This document shows, piece by piece, positions 1 through 8,863 of a stretch of DNA of 64,000 nt (position 1 is its first letter; each line of letters opens with the position of its first letter). The notes beneath the pieces are model-generated. The model saw nothing but the letters and a program-made list of their open reading frames with translations, did not search any database and was not told where the DNA came from. The position numbers were made by a program, and so were the translations under genes. The stretch is taken from assembly GCA_965227265.1 (NCBI GenBank), contig OZ245738.1:930001-994000 (forward strand), read 5' to 3'. Origin of the DNA: UBA2336 sp965227265 (lineage in GTDB: Bacteria > Bacteroidota > Bacteroidia > Cytophagales > Cyclobacteriaceae).

Positions 1-1104
1 TTCCATAAGTCTTCGCCATCAGGTCAACTAGTTCAGAAGTAACAATGGTTTTGGCGATGTAGGTATTTGACTTTTCCTTGAGATTTTTCATGATAAACCA
101 CATCATGAGACTGAAGGCCTGATTTCCGTTAAGTAAAATATATTCTCCTTGAGCATTTCGCACACCAATACCCACGCGATCTGTATCCGGATCAGTAGCC
201 ATTACCAAAGTAGCACCAATGTCTTTGCCTTTTTTGATTACGAGTTCCATAGCGGAGCGTTCTTCCGGATTGGGAGATGCTACAGTTGGGAAGTTGCCAT
301 CGGGTTTCTTTTGCTCTTCTACAACCTGAATATTTGTAAACCCAATCTGCTTTAAGCATTCTGGAACCATCGTAATTCCTGCTCCGTGAATGTTGGTGTA
401 GACTAACGGAATGTTGCTATGCTTTTTGATCTTATCCTGATTCGGGATGATCTTTTTTACTTCCTTATAATAGGCTTCTTCAACTTCGGGGCCGATTGTA
501 TGAATCTTAGATTCATCAGCCTTAAACTTCACCTGTTCGAAAGAGGTAATCGCGTTTACTTCTTTAATGATGTTTTTATCGTGCGGAGGCACTACCTGTG
601 CGCCATCGTTCCAATATGCTTTGTAACCGTTGTATTCTTTTGGATTGTGGGAAGCGGTAATCACAATTCCTGAATCGCACTTTAAATACCGGATTGCAAA
701 AGAAAGAAGGGGAGTCGGACGAAGTTCTGCAAACTTGTAAACTTCAATTCCGTTTGCTGAAAAAACGTCTGCTACAATTTGTGTAAAGTAGGGACTATTG
801 TTCCGGCTGTCGTGGGCAAGTGCAACTTTTATGGTTTTATTCGGATATGTTTTTAAGAGATAATTGCTCAATCCCTGGGTAGCCACACCAACTGTATACT
901 TATTCATGGTGTTAGAGCCCACACCCATAATTCCGCGAAGGCCGCCTGTACCGAACTCCAGGTCTTTGTAGAAATTGTCTACAAGCTCTTTGGTATCAGC
1001 ATTATCGAGAAGTGCTTTAACTTTTTGTTTGGTATCGCTGTCAATTACAGGACTATCAAGCCATTGCTGGGCTTTGTCCTTTACCTGTTTAAGAAGATCG
1101 CTCA
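1..1104 (-). CDS. Phospho-sugar mutase (phosphoglucomutase/phosphomannomutase family), 3' end outside window
   Basis: This enzyme of the alpha-D-phosphohexomutase family interconverts sugar 1- and 6-phosphates in the cytoplasm, feeding glycolysis and nucleotide-sugar synthesis. Translating the minus strand from ATG at 1104 gives MSDLLKQVKDKAQQWLDS, then FGTGGLRGIMG (typical N-terminus), the phosphoserine loop TASHNPKEYNGYK and the metal-binding loop ATDPDTDRVGIG, in the usual order. The frame is open to base 1, so about 368 residues are visible of a family usually near 550-600. The C-terminal sugar- and phosphate-binding domains lie outside the window. The FGTGGLRG start and length fit the bacteroidete PgcA-type branch better than E. 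coli Pgm. Substrate preference between glucose and mannose cannot be read from the sequence. Confidence 0.93.
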
Positions 1105-1172
1105 TAAGAAGTATTGAGCGACAAATTTAGAAATATTATCCAGCGAAAATCAAACGAGCTTTTTGAAGGTGA

Positions 1173-1316
1173 TTATTCAGTATACCGTTCGAATGTTTCG
1201 ATAACCGAAATGGCTTTATTGTTGTCAAATTGTTTTAGGGTAATCCCATATTCCTCTGGGGTAGTCCGGATCGATAGTTGAAGTGTATTTTCGGTAACAG
1301 AAAGAACGCTAAATGT
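1173..1316 (-). pseudogene. In-frame continuation of the lipoprotein gene beyond its stop codon
   Basis: Directly after the TAA at 1317-1319 the same frame stays open for 47 more codons to a TAA at 1173-1175. The translation begins TFSVLSVTENTLQLSIRTTP and ends IETFERYTE. This looks like the C-terminal strands of small bacteroidete lipocalin-like lipoproteins, where a segment of the type 'FSVLSVTENTLQL' follows the 'LYLSS' strand. I infer that the ancestral gene was about 143 residues from the Met codon at 1604, and that one substitution (for example CAA or AAA to TAA) truncated it. A base-calling error or stop readthrough would look the same. Confidence 0.55.
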
Positions 1317-1604
1317 TTAGCCCGGTTCATTGCCGGATGGACTACTCAGGTACAGTTGATTTTGATCGATGCTCCAATTTCCAAGGATGTAGCACTTCCC
1401 GTAGGTAAAATCATCGTGGAGATGTAAATAATTGCTAACGGTAAAACCAGGGCTGAGCTTACTTATATCCTTACCGTTGTACGTTACACTTTTATAGATC
1501 CAGAAGCCGTAGATGTTTTCCTGATTAATGCTTTTTGTGCCATCGTCATCAGAACATGACAGACTGATGGCAATTATAAGTACTAAGGGTAGCAGCTTTT
1601 GCAT
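1317..1604 (-). CDS. Small lipocalin-like lipoprotein, probably truncated by a premature stop
   Basis: The product begins MQKLLPLVLIIAISLSCSDDD: a short signal peptide with a lipobox ending in Cys, followed by an acidic tail, so a lipid-anchored envelope protein. The mature part (YGFWIYKSVTYNGKD, then a GNWSIDQNQLYLSS strand) resembles small bacteroidete lipocalin-like lipoproteins of unknown ligand. It stops at residue 95, but the frame continues with family-like sequence for 47 further codons (see 1173-1316). An upstream ATG at 1643 overlaps the hppD stop by four bases (ATGA) and could give translational coupling. I prefer 1604 because it gives a standard-length lipoprotein signal. The function is unknown and the product may be non-functional. 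Confidence 0.6.
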   Translation of the reverse strand: MQKLLPLVLIIAISLSCSDDDGTKSINQENIYGFWIYKSVTYNGKDISKLSPGFTVSNYLHLHDDFTYGKCYILGNWSIDQNQLYLSSPSGNEPG

Positions 1605-1639
1605 AACACAATAATTTAGATACCTAAATACGAAGTTAC

Positions 1640-2734
1640 TCATAAATTTCCTCTTAACGCTTGCTCACGCTCAATCGATTCAAACAACGCCTTGAAATTC
1701 CCTTTACCGAATGACTTTGCCCCATTGCGCTCAATGATCTCAAAAAAGACCGTTGGTCTATCCTGAATTGGTTTTGTGAAAATTTGTAATAAATATCCTT
1801 CTTCATCGCGATCAATTAGGATGTTCAACTTACGCAGTTCTTCCAGACTTTCATTGATAGTCCCGACACGATCCATCACATCTTCATAATACACATCCGG
1901 AACCTTTAAAAACTCAACGCCTCTTCTGCGAAGTTCGCTCACGGTATGAATAATGTCATCTGTTGCAATCGCGATGTGCTGTACACCAGGTGTGTGATAA
2001 AAATCCAAATACTCTTCGATCTGTGATTTCTTTTTGCCATCGGCTGGTTCATTGATCGGGAATTTAATATAACCGTTTCCGTTGGAAACTACTTTAGACA
2101 TCAACGCGCTGTATTCGGTGGAGATATCTTCATCATCAAACGTAACAAGAAGCTTAAAGCCCATTACATCTTCATAGAATTTTACCCACTGGTTCATTTT
2201 GCCAAGCTCGACATTGCCAACACAATGATCAATATGCTTTAATCCAATCGGCTCGATTTTCATTCCGCTTTTTACAGCTAGATATCCCGGAAGGAATGCT
2301 CCTTTATAATTCGTACGCTCCACGAACGTGTGAATCGTTTCACCATAGGTTTTAATAGAGGCTACAACAACTTCTCCGAACTCATCTTTCAATGTTTGTG
2401 GCTTTGAAGCTTCCGCTGCACCGCGTGTGGTGGTTTCGTAAAATGATTTGGCGGCATCATCAACCCATAATGCGAGTACTTTAACGCCATCGCCATGTTT
2501 CTTTACATGTTCGCTAATTTCAGAGTCTTGTAACAATGAAGTTGTAAGCACTACCCTGATCTTATTTTGCTGTAACACATAAGAGGCCCGGTCACGAACA
2601 CCGGTTTCAGGACCTGCGTAAGCTACAAGCTCAAACCCAAAAGCATACTGATAAAATACAGCAGCCTGCTTGGCGTTGCCCACGTAAAATTCGATATAGT
2701 CGGTTCCCTTTAACGGTAAGAAATCTTCAGCCAT
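1640..2734 (-). CDS. hppD: 4-hydroxyphenylpyruvate dioxygenase
   Basis: This Fe(II) enzyme converts 4-hydroxyphenylpyruvate to homogentisate, the second step of tyrosine breakdown. The 364-residue protein has the two-domain vicinal-oxygen-chelate layout: N-terminal domain from about 10 to 150, catalytic domain from about 160 to 355. The expected iron ligands are present: His170 in LKHIDHCVGNVE, His253 in GVQHIAIATDD and Glu332 in VFFEIIERNG. Length and C-terminal helix are normal. Start is ATG at 2734. The lipoprotein frame downstream begins in an ATGA overlap with the hppD stop. Homogentisate dioxygenase is not in the window, but gcdH and kynA nearby are also amino-acid catabolic genes. Confidence 0.96.
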   Translation of the reverse strand: MAEDFLPLKGTDYIEFYVGNAKQAAVFYQYAFGFELVAYAGPETGVRDRASYVLQQNKIRVVLTTSLLQDSEISEHVKKHGDGVKVLALWVDDAAKSFYETTTRGAAEASKPQTLKDEFGEVVVASIKTYGETIHTFVERTNYKGAFLPGYLAVKSGMKIEPIGLKHIDHCVGNVELGKMNQWVKFYEDVMGFKLLVTFDDEDISTEYSALMSKVVSNGNGYIKFPINEPADGKKKSQIEEYLDFYHTPGVQHIAIATDDIIHTVSELRRRGVEFLKVPDVYYEDVMDRVGTINESLEELRKLNILIDRDEEGYLLQIFTKPIQDRPTVFFEIIERNGAKSFGKGNFKALFESIEREQALRGNL

Positions 2735-2861
2735 AATCTTCTTATTTGAACTGTAAATTTAACGCTTGCAATCGAATGAATAAAGGCAAATAATTGGTTT
2801 GTTTTGCGCGTGTCCTTTTCTAATTCGAGGTTTTCTTCAATCTTTGTGAAAAATAGAATTC

Positions 2862-3218
2862 ATGGACATTAAGGCATTGGATAAGGCGTTGCAGGAAATT
2901 GTTACTCAGAAAGCAGAATTGAGCAAGCTGGATTACAGCAATCCAAAATATGATGATCTGGAAGAAAAGCTTCACGACCAGGAAGATGATTTCCAGGACG
3001 AATATGGTGCTTACCTGGAAGAAGCCATTCAAAAAGTTCATGATCAGTATTGTCCTGATAGCGATGTTCTATTACCGATTGCTTACTTAGGAGAAGGTGC
3101 ACCGGTTGAAGTGGAAAAACTTCCGGGAAAAGATACCCGCTTGGTTTTAGCTACGAATCCAATCAGACTTATCCTTAAAGTTAAGGATAAGCATGAAACG
3201 GTCTGGACCGCTCAATAA
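2862..3218 (+). CDS. Conserved hypothetical protein, 118 aa
   Basis: I do not recognise a named family. The N-terminal half (to about residue 65) is highly charged and predicted helical, with DYSNPKYDDLEEKLHDQEDD, and probably forms a coiled coil. The C-terminal half is beta-rich (LLPIAYLGEGAPVEVEKLPG, then LVLATNPIRLILKV). There is no signal peptide or membrane segment, so it is probably cytoplasmic. It is transcribed divergently from hppD across 127 bases and converges on trpS with a 7-base gap. Balanced codon use and a clean two-part fold suggest a real gene. Function is unknown. Confidence 0.8.
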   Translation: MDIKALDKALQEIVTQKAELSKLDYSNPKYDDLEEKLHDQEDDFQDEYGAYLEEAIQKVHDQYCPDSDVLLPIAYLGEGAPVEVEKLPGKDTRLVLATNPIRLILKVKDKHETVWTAQ

Positions 3219-3225
3219 TAGCTCA

Positions 3226-4194
3226 CTAAAATCCTAGTTTCTTTCTTACCCGCTTAAGCGTTTCGTGCGCGATTGCACGAGCTTTGGCTTCACCTTGCCT
3301 TAACTTCTTATCAAGTTCTTCCGGATTGGAGAAGTAGAAGTTAAACGCTTCCCGCTCTTTGCTAAATTTTTTAAGAATCAATTCATAAAGTTCTTGCTTG
3401 GCGTGACCATAGCCAAAATTTCCGGCTAAATATTTTTTTCTGAGTGCTTCTGTCTCTTCAGCTGTTGCAATCAGACTATAGATTGCAAAGGTGTTGTCTG
3501 TATCAGGATTTTTTGGAGATTCCAGTGGAGTGCTATCGGAAACAATCGTTTTGATTTGCTTCAGCAAATCTTTTTCAGGAAGAAAGATGTCTACAATGTT
3601 GCCGTATGACTTACTCATCTTCTGACCGTCCGTTCCAGGGATTGTCATGACTTCTTCAGCAATCTGTGCTTCCGGAAGCACAAACGTATCTCCGTATTGA
3701 TTATTAAAACCCGAAGCAATGTCACGCGCTATCTCTACATGCTGACGCTGATCTTTTCCTACCGGAACAATTTCGGCATCATACAAAATTATATCCGCAG
3801 CCATCAACACCGGATAGGTGAACAACCCGGCATTCACGTCAGCTAGTCTGTTAGATTTATCTTTAAATGAATGCGCATTGGCAAGCATTGGAAAAGGAGT
3901 GAAGCAGTTTAAATACCAGGTCAGTTCACATACTTCCGGAATTTGAGATTGGCGATAGAGATAATTTTTCTCTATATCAAAACCGAATGCAAGCCATGCG
4001 GCTGCAACAGCCCTTACATTTTGAATTCTTGTCTCTGCATCTTTTATGGTTGTCAACGAATGCAAGTCGGCAATGAAAAAGAACGAATCGTTGCCTGATT
4101 TTTTTGAAAGGTTGATGGCTGGAATAATCGCCCCCAGTAAATTCCCGAGATGTGGCCTTCCGCTGCTTTGTATTCCGGTTAGTATCCGTGTCAT
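3226..4194 (-). CDS. trpS: Tryptophan--tRNA ligase
   Basis: A class I aminoacyl-tRNA synthetase that charges tRNA-Trp. The 322-residue protein carries the class I HIGH-equivalent in TGIQSSGRPHLGNLLGAI and the KMSKS loop in DGQKMSKSYGN, plus the family segments MLANAHSFKDKSNRL and VPVGKDQRQHVEIARDIA. The length is normal for bacterial TrpS. The frame can be opened at a TTG at 4203, but ATG at 4194 gives the standard N-terminus MTRILTGIQSSG. The C-terminus is Lys/Arg-rich. Confidence 0.97.
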   Translation of the reverse strand: MTRILTGIQSSGRPHLGNLLGAIIPAINLSKKSGNDSFFFIADLHSLTTIKDAETRIQNVRAVAAAWLAFGFDIEKNYLYRQSQIPEVCELTWYLNCFTPFPMLANAHSFKDKSNRLADVNAGLFTYPVLMAADIILYDAEIVPVGKDQRQHVEIARDIASGFNNQYGDTFVLPEAQIAEEVMTIPGTDGQKMSKSYGNIVDIFLPEKDLLKQIKTIVSDSTPLESPKNPDTDNTFAIYSLIATAEETEALRKKYLAGNFGYGHAKQELYELILKKFSKEREAFNFYFSNPEELDKKLRQGEAKARAIAHETLKRVRKKLGF

Positions 4195-4291
4195 AGATGG
4201 CAAATATAATCGGGAATTGCCGGATTGATAAGACGAGTGGACGCTAAAGATTGATTTAATACGTTATTTTGCGAACAGATTTAACGATTGT

Positions 4292-5371
4292 ATGAGAAAG
4301 GCGGGATTGATCATTTATTTTTTTATTTCGATAAGCTCTTTTGCACAAGTATCAAGGCCAATTCAGTTTAAAGAGGAATCATTTGACTTTGGGAAAGTGG
4401 TTGAAAAAAGCGGACCGGTTACCCATGTTTTTGAATTTACGAATACCTATAACAAGCCGGTTAAAATTTTACTGGTAAAACCTTCTTGTAATTGTACTGC
4501 GCCTGATTGGTCGAAAGAAGAAATACTTCCCGGTAAATCCGGATTTGTAAAAGCAGAGTTCAATCCTAAAGGTCGTCCAGGATTTTTTACAAAAACCCTC
4601 ACTGTAACAACGAATGCAGACTCTAATCCATTTATTCTTCAGATCAAGGGCTCAGTTGTTTCAGATGCTCAGAAGATCGTTTCGGAATTTGATGGAGCTA
4701 GAGGAAATTGGCGTGTAAAATCAACTTCTTTAAATCTTGGAAAAGTTTATATAAAAAATGAATATGTAGTTCGTGAATTCCAGATTCTGAATGGCGGCAA
4801 GAAAGCGATTACCTATTCAGGTAATTATGATGGTCCGACCTATATCCGGGTAAACGTTGATCCTAAAATTTTGCAGCCAGGAGAAATCGGCATTATCCGG
4901 ATTGGGTATAATGGTAAGTTGAGAAATGCATATGGGTTTCAATCGGATAATGTTATGATTAGGACAGACGATGAGAATGAGCCCACTAAGTCATTTGACG
5001 TATTGGCTACACTAGAAGATTATTTTCCAGATCTTACTCCTCAAGAGGCAGCTAAATCGCCCAGATTACTTTTAAGTCAAACAACGTTGGATTTTGGAAG
5101 AATCAAACAAGACCAGCCTACTACACGTGAAGCTACAGTAACCAATTTAGGTCAATCAGTTCTTGAACTTCGTTCTGTTCAAGGCAATTGCAAGTGTATT
5201 GTTACTGAAGTTGATAAACAGTCATTGAAAACCGGACAGAGTGCAACAATTCGTATATCGTATAATCCGCAAGACAGAAAAGGCACTCAACAAAAAGAAG
5301 TTGTAATCTACTCGAACGATCCGAAAGATCCGGTACAACGAATTGTCTTCAAAGCATACACGGAAGACTGA
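4292..5371 (+). CDS. Exported protein with two DUF1573 domains
   Basis: The protein starts MRKAGLIIYFFISISSFAQ, a signal peptide, so it is exported. Two DUF1573 units (ASH-like immunoglobulin folds common in Bacteroidota) lie at about 25-130 and 258-358. Each has the hallmark FDFGKV or LDFGRI strand followed by a Cys-x-Cys motif: SCNCTAPDW in the first, NCKCIVTEVD in the second. A related beta-sandwich without the Cys pair fills the middle (about 140-245). The role of DUF1573 is not established; structural or adhesive roles are usually suggested. The gene stops directly against the stop codon of the convergent small gene at 5372. Confidence 0.9.
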   Translation: MRKAGLIIYFFISISSFAQVSRPIQFKEESFDFGKVVEKSGPVTHVFEFTNTYNKPVKILLVKPSCNCTAPDWSKEEILPGKSGFVKAEFNPKGRPGFFTKTLTVTTNADSNPFILQIKGSVVSDAQKIVSEFDGARGNWRVKSTSLNLGKVYIKNEYVVREFQILNGGKKAITYSGNYDGPTYIRVNVDPKILQPGEIGIIRIGYNGKLRNAYGFQSDNVMIRTDDENEPTKSFDVLATLEDYFPDLTPQEAAKSPRLLLSQTTLDFGRIKQDQPTTREATVTNLGQSVLELRSVQGNCKCIVTEVDKQSLKTGQSATIRISYNPQDRKGTQQKEVVIYSNDPKDPVQRIVFKAYTED

Positions 5372-5575
5372 TTACACTTTCTTTAATCTGCTTTTCAGTT
5401 TCGGTCCAAGCCAAAGCCAGAACCCGGCCAGTACAACAATGGGCATAAAAACCCAACGCACTGCTACGACAGCTTCCGGGATTTCCGCTACTGGCCCATA
5501 GATGTAGCCAATAATCGGAATGCTTAAGATAAGGTGGATCCAGCGGATCAGCTTGCGTTCAGTTGATGCCTTCAT
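5372..5575 (-). CDS. Small two-helix membrane protein, 67 aa
   Basis: The protein has two hydrophobic helices (about residues 11-27 with HLILSIPIIGYIYG, and about 39-55 with RWVFMPIVVLAGFWLWLG) and a basic C-terminus (KLKSRLKKV). It is therefore an inner-membrane protein with a positive cytoplasmic tail. Similar short two-helix proteins are frequent in Bacteroidota without assigned function. It converges on the DUF1573 gene with no intervening base and lies 32 bases downstream of the lipoprotein gene that starts at 6513, so the two may be co-transcribed. Confidence 0.72.
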   Translation of the reverse strand: MKASTERKLIRWIHLILSIPIIGYIYGPVAEIPEAVVAVRWVFMPIVVLAGFWLWLGPKLKSRLKKV

Positions 5576-5607
5576 ATTTTGGTAGACGAAGGCTCTGTTA
5601 AAATATT

Positions 5608-6513
5608 TTACTTGATGTCTGCCAGCTTAAATACTGGCGTTTCAATTGTATTGCTCTTATGCAATGCCCGATCCTGAATCGTTACTCTGAGCTTTAGAAA
5701 ATTATTACCAAAAACTGCCAAAAATGAAGTGCTGATCATGCTGTACATGATTTGGCCCTCCCAGGGAGAATGGATTTTTATTTTAAAAGTCCCAGCCGTA
5801 AATATTCCGGCTGGGTTATCTAAAATTAAGGGGATGCGACCATTAAAATCGTAACATTCATTTCCGAACCAGTCATATTTAGTAAAAACTTCACCATCTA
5901 TGCTTTGATAAAATTCTACAAAGATGTTATAGTAATTTTCATTTGGTTGATAAAAAAGAACTTCTTGATCTAGCAAGATAAATTCCTGACCTTCCAGTGT
6001 TAAGGTATCCTGAATGCTGAAGCTTTCATCAACCGCTAGAGCAGCTTTAGGGACTATTGCGAAATAAGGCACTCGATAGTTGTTGCAATTGCTCGGATTG
6101 TATTCTGGAAGATAATCGTAGCTATCCTTTTCCCGGGTTTTGCGAGTAACCAGTAAGCCGGCATCATGTACGGGCATTAATAATGTGAAATAATAAGGAT
6201 GATCATCAATTTGAATTCCTTCAGCAATGAATTTTGATGTATCGCCCGCACCATCTTCCTGGAAATAGAATATATCATTGTAGGGTGGTAAGAAATCATT
6301 CTGATCGACCCAACTTAACCCAAGATCACTATCACCATCTTTATAGGAGAATGTAAGCCTTAACGAATCGAGATCTGCAGCATCGCCTACTTCGATAAAT
6401 TTTATTTTTTCAAATTTGATAGAAGGTTTAGCGGGGTAGCCGGGATTTTCCGGTTCATCGCAGGATGGAAGCAAGGATAATACGGTAATACTCAGTAAGA
6501 ATATTCTTTTCAT
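5608..6513 (-). CDS. Hypothetical lipoprotein, 301 aa
   Basis: The N-terminus MKRIFLLSITVLSLLPSCDEPENPG is a lipoprotein signal with lipobox LPSC, and mature Cys is followed by Asp-Glu. The rest appears beta-rich with an acidic segment FSYKDGDSDLGLSW that resembles calcium-binding or beta-sandwich loops of bacteroidete surface lipoproteins. I cannot assign a function. Start is ATG at 6513; an in-frame TTG at 6519 is less likely. The gene is followed by the 67-residue membrane protein and lies 36 bases downstream of gcdH on the same strand, so it could be in the gcdH transcript. Confidence 0.82.
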   Translation of the reverse strand: MKRIFLLSITVLSLLPSCDEPENPGYPAKPSIKFEKIKFIEVGDAADLDSLRLTFSYKDGDSDLGLSWVDQNDFLPPYNDIFYFQEDGAGDTSKFIAEGIQIDDHPYYFTLLMPVHDAGLLVTRKTREKDSYDYLPEYNPSNCNNYRVPYFAIVPKAALAVDESFSIQDTLTLEGQEFILLDQEVLFYQPNENYYNIFVEFYQSIDGEVFTKYDWFGNECYDFNGRIPLILDNPAGIFTAGTFKIKIHSPWEGQIMYSMISTSFLAVFGNNFLKLRVTIQDRALHKSNTIETPVFKLADIK

Positions 6514-6549
6514 AGCCAACTAAATAAGGATGTATACCAAAATCCTTAT

Positions 6550-7773
6550 CTAAACAAATGCTTGAATTCCGGTGATCTCTTTTCCTAAAATCAATAAGTG
6601 AATATCATGCGTACCTTCATACGTAACGACTGATTCAAGGTTAGCCATGTGCCGCATGATTGGGTATTCTCCCGTAATGCCCATGCCGCCATGAATTTGT
6701 CTCGCTTCACGCGCGATCTCTAATGCAACAGCAACGTTGTTTCGCTTTGCTAATGAGATTTGTGGTGTTGTTGCTTTGCCTTCATTCATTAATGTACCTA
6801 AGCGCCAGTTTAACAATTGTGCCTTGGTAATTTCGGTCAGCATTTCAGCAAGCTTCTTTTGAATCAGTTGAAATGATCCGATTGGTTTACCGAATTGAAT
6901 TCGTTCAATCGCATAACGTTTTGCGGAATCATAGCAATCCATTGCTGCACCAATCGCACCCCAGGCAATTCCATAGCGTGCAGAATCGAGACACATCATG
7001 GGGGCACCGAGTCCGCTTTTATTTGGTAGTAAATTTTCTTTTGGAACCTTAACGTTATCAAACACAAGCTCGCCCGTAGTGCTTGCACGTAATGACCATT
7101 TGCCATGCGTTTCCGGAGTAGTAAAACCTTCCATACCGCGTTCAACAATTAATCCATGAATGCGACCTTCTTCATTTTTTGCCCACACTACTGCTACATC
7201 GGCTTTGGGTGAATTTGATATCCACATCTTGGCACCGTTTAATAAATAATGATCGCCTTTATCTTTAAAGTTTGTCACCATGCCGGAAGGATTGGAGCCA
7301 TGATCAGGTTCCGTTAATCCAAAGCAGCCTAACCATTCGCCCGAGGCGAGCTTAGGTAAATATTTTTTGCGCTGCTGTTCATTACCGAACTTATAGATCG
7401 GATACATTACAAGTGAACCCTGAACAGAGGCGGTTGATCGCATACCGGAATCGCCACGCTCAATTTCCTGCATGATAATGCCATACGAGATATAATCTAA
7501 TCCGCCACAACCATACTCAACGGGAAGTGTTGGCCCGAATGCACCTACTTCTCCGAATTTTCTTACGATCTCATACGGAAAATGTGCACGTTGCGCCCAA
7601 TCTTCGATATAAGGACTGATCTCACGTTTCACGAAATCACGCACAGAACTGCGAACGAGCTTATGTTCTTCGGTAAGAAGGCCATCGATGGCGTAAAAAT
7701 CCGGACTTTCGTATAAATCCTGCTTTAATGATTTTTTAGCCTTTACTTCTGCGTTTGCGGTATGGGAAGACAT
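6550..7773 (-). CDS. gcdH: Acyl-CoA dehydrogenase, probably glutaryl-CoA dehydrogenase
   Basis: This FAD enzyme of the acyl-CoA dehydrogenase fold is expected to convert glutaryl-CoA to crotonyl-CoA in lysine and tryptophan degradation. The 407-residue protein shows the family signatures CFGLTEPDHGSNPSG (FAD/substrate loop) and QIHGGMGITGEYPIMRHMANLES. The catalytic glutamate is Glu386 in TYEGTHDIHLLILG, the arrangement typical of glutaryl-CoA dehydrogenases rather than short- or medium-chain enzymes. The N-terminal helix DFYAIDGLLTEEHKLVR also fits this subfamily. kynA, another tryptophan-degradation gene, diverges from the same 82-base intergenic region. Confidence 0.92.
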   Translation of the reverse strand: MSSHTANAEVKAKKSLKQDLYESPDFYAIDGLLTEEHKLVRSSVRDFVKREISPYIEDWAQRAHFPYEIVRKFGEVGAFGPTLPVEYGCGGLDYISYGIIMQEIERGDSGMRSTASVQGSLVMYPIYKFGNEQQRKKYLPKLASGEWLGCFGLTEPDHGSNPSGMVTNFKDKGDHYLLNGAKMWISNSPKADVAVVWAKNEEGRIHGLIVERGMEGFTTPETHGKWSLRASTTGELVFDNVKVPKENLLPNKSGLGAPMMCLDSARYGIAWGAIGAAMDCYDSAKRYAIERIQFGKPIGSFQLIQKKLAEMLTEITKAQLLNWRLGTLMNEGKATTPQISLAKRNNVAVALEIAREARQIHGGMGITGEYPIMRHMANLESVVTYEGTHDIHLLILGKEITGIQAFV

Positions 7774-7796
7774 AAGATTTTTATTTACTTGCGGGG

Positions 7797-7824
7797 CAAA
7801 TTTAGTGAACTAAACCGATTGAAA
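7797..7824 (-). promoter_or_regulatory. Candidate gcdH promoter overlapped by a palindromic operator
   Basis: On the minus strand TAAATTTG at 7804-7797 matches the Bacteroidota -7 consensus TAnnTTTG exactly, 24 bases before the gcdH ATG. A possible -33 element TTTC lies 16 bases upstream (7824-7821). TTTAGTGAACTAAA at 7801-7814 is a perfect palindrome (six-base arms, two-base centre) that overlaps this -7 element. A dimeric repressor bound there would block gcdH, and perhaps the divergent kynA. The match is by eye; the regulator is unknown. Confidence 0.42.
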
Positions 7825-7855
7825 TGTGTCGTAAGGCAATTATTGTTAAGTAACT

Positions 7856-8794
7856 ATGGATAAGCCAACCGGTCAAACAGATTTACAGGAGCAGCTTAAA
7901 AAGCTACAGGAAAAATATGCGGTAATGGGGCAGGACCTTTCGTCCTACCTCGATGGATTATTGTACTCCGATTATTTAACCTATTGGGATTATATTCATT
8001 TGGATACATTGCTTAGTCTGCAAAATCCAAAGACCAGCTTTCCGGATGAACGCGTTTTTATAACCTATCATCAGATTACCGAGTTGTATTTCAATCTCAT
8101 TCTTTGGGAGCTGAAACAAATAATTGAAAAAGCTGATCCTTCAGAGAAATTTTTTATAGATCGTCTTGATCGAATCATTCGTTATTTCCGTCACCTCGAA
8201 GACTCATTCGATATCATGGTGATTGGAATGGAAAAAGAACAATTTCTCAAATTCCGAATGGCGCTATTGCCGGCCAGCGGATTTCAATCTGCTCAATACA
8301 GGTTGATCGAATTGCATTCCACCGATCTTGTTAATCTTGTTACGCCAGCGGTACGCGGAACTGTTAACCAGGAATCAGTTGATGAACAATTGGAGAAACT
8401 TTATTGGCGAAGCGGAGCAACCGAGCTTTCATCAGGAAAGAAAACATTAACGCTTCAGCAATTTGAAACTAAATACCTCGCAGAGTTTAAGGAGATTGCT
8501 GTAACGCATAAAGGAAATAATCTGCGGACAGTATATCAGAAATACTTTACCGGTAACGTAGCCGTCATTAAACGCCTGCGTGAATTCGATACACTCGCCA
8601 ACGTTCTTTGGCCGTTAGCACACATGCGTTCAGCAGGACATTATCTCCACAAAGATCCTGAAGATATTAAAGCTACCGGGGGTACAAACTGGCAGAAGTA
8701 TTTACCGCCTCGTTATCAGAAAATCGTTTTCTTCCCCGAGCTCTGGAGCGAAGAAGAAAAGCAGCAGTGGGGTAGTGCAGCGTTTAAAAGCTAA
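7856..8794 (+). CDS. kynA: Tryptophan 2,3-dioxygenase
   Basis: A heme dioxygenase that opens the indole ring of L-tryptophan to N-formylkynurenine, the first step of the kynurenine pathway. Family signatures include LYSDYLTYWDYIHLDTLLSLQ, the substrate-contact helix FITYHQITELYFNLILWEL, FRMALLPASGFQSAQYRLIE, a His-containing helix LAHMRSAGHYLHK and the GTNWQKYLPP segment near the C-terminus. At 312 residues it is slightly longer than classical bacterial enzymes, like other bacteroidete members. The start is ATG at 7856. It diverges from gcdH, which acts further down lysine/tryptophan degradation. No kynureninase or formamidase is in the window. Confidence 0.92.
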   Translation: MDKPTGQTDLQEQLKKLQEKYAVMGQDLSSYLDGLLYSDYLTYWDYIHLDTLLSLQNPKTSFPDERVFITYHQITELYFNLILWELKQIIEKADPSEKFFIDRLDRIIRYFRHLEDSFDIMVIGMEKEQFLKFRMALLPASGFQSAQYRLIELHSTDLVNLVTPAVRGTVNQESVDEQLEKLYWRSGATELSSGKKTLTLQQFETKYLAEFKEIAVTHKGNNLRTVYQKYFTGNVAVIKRLREFDTLANVLWPLAHMRSAGHYLHKDPEDIKATGGTNWQKYLPPRYQKIVFFPELWSEEEKQQWGSAAFKS

Positions 8795-8863
8795 CGCTTA
8801 CAACATCCTTTAAAAACCGGGAGTGGGCAATAATTCGTATTTTTATACAGTAATGCCTGGTTT

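Noticed and set aside
149..673. Two plus-strand frames at the left end
   Set aside because: They lie opposite the phospho-sugar mutase, whose minus-strand frame carries the catalytic motifs and is open to the window edge.
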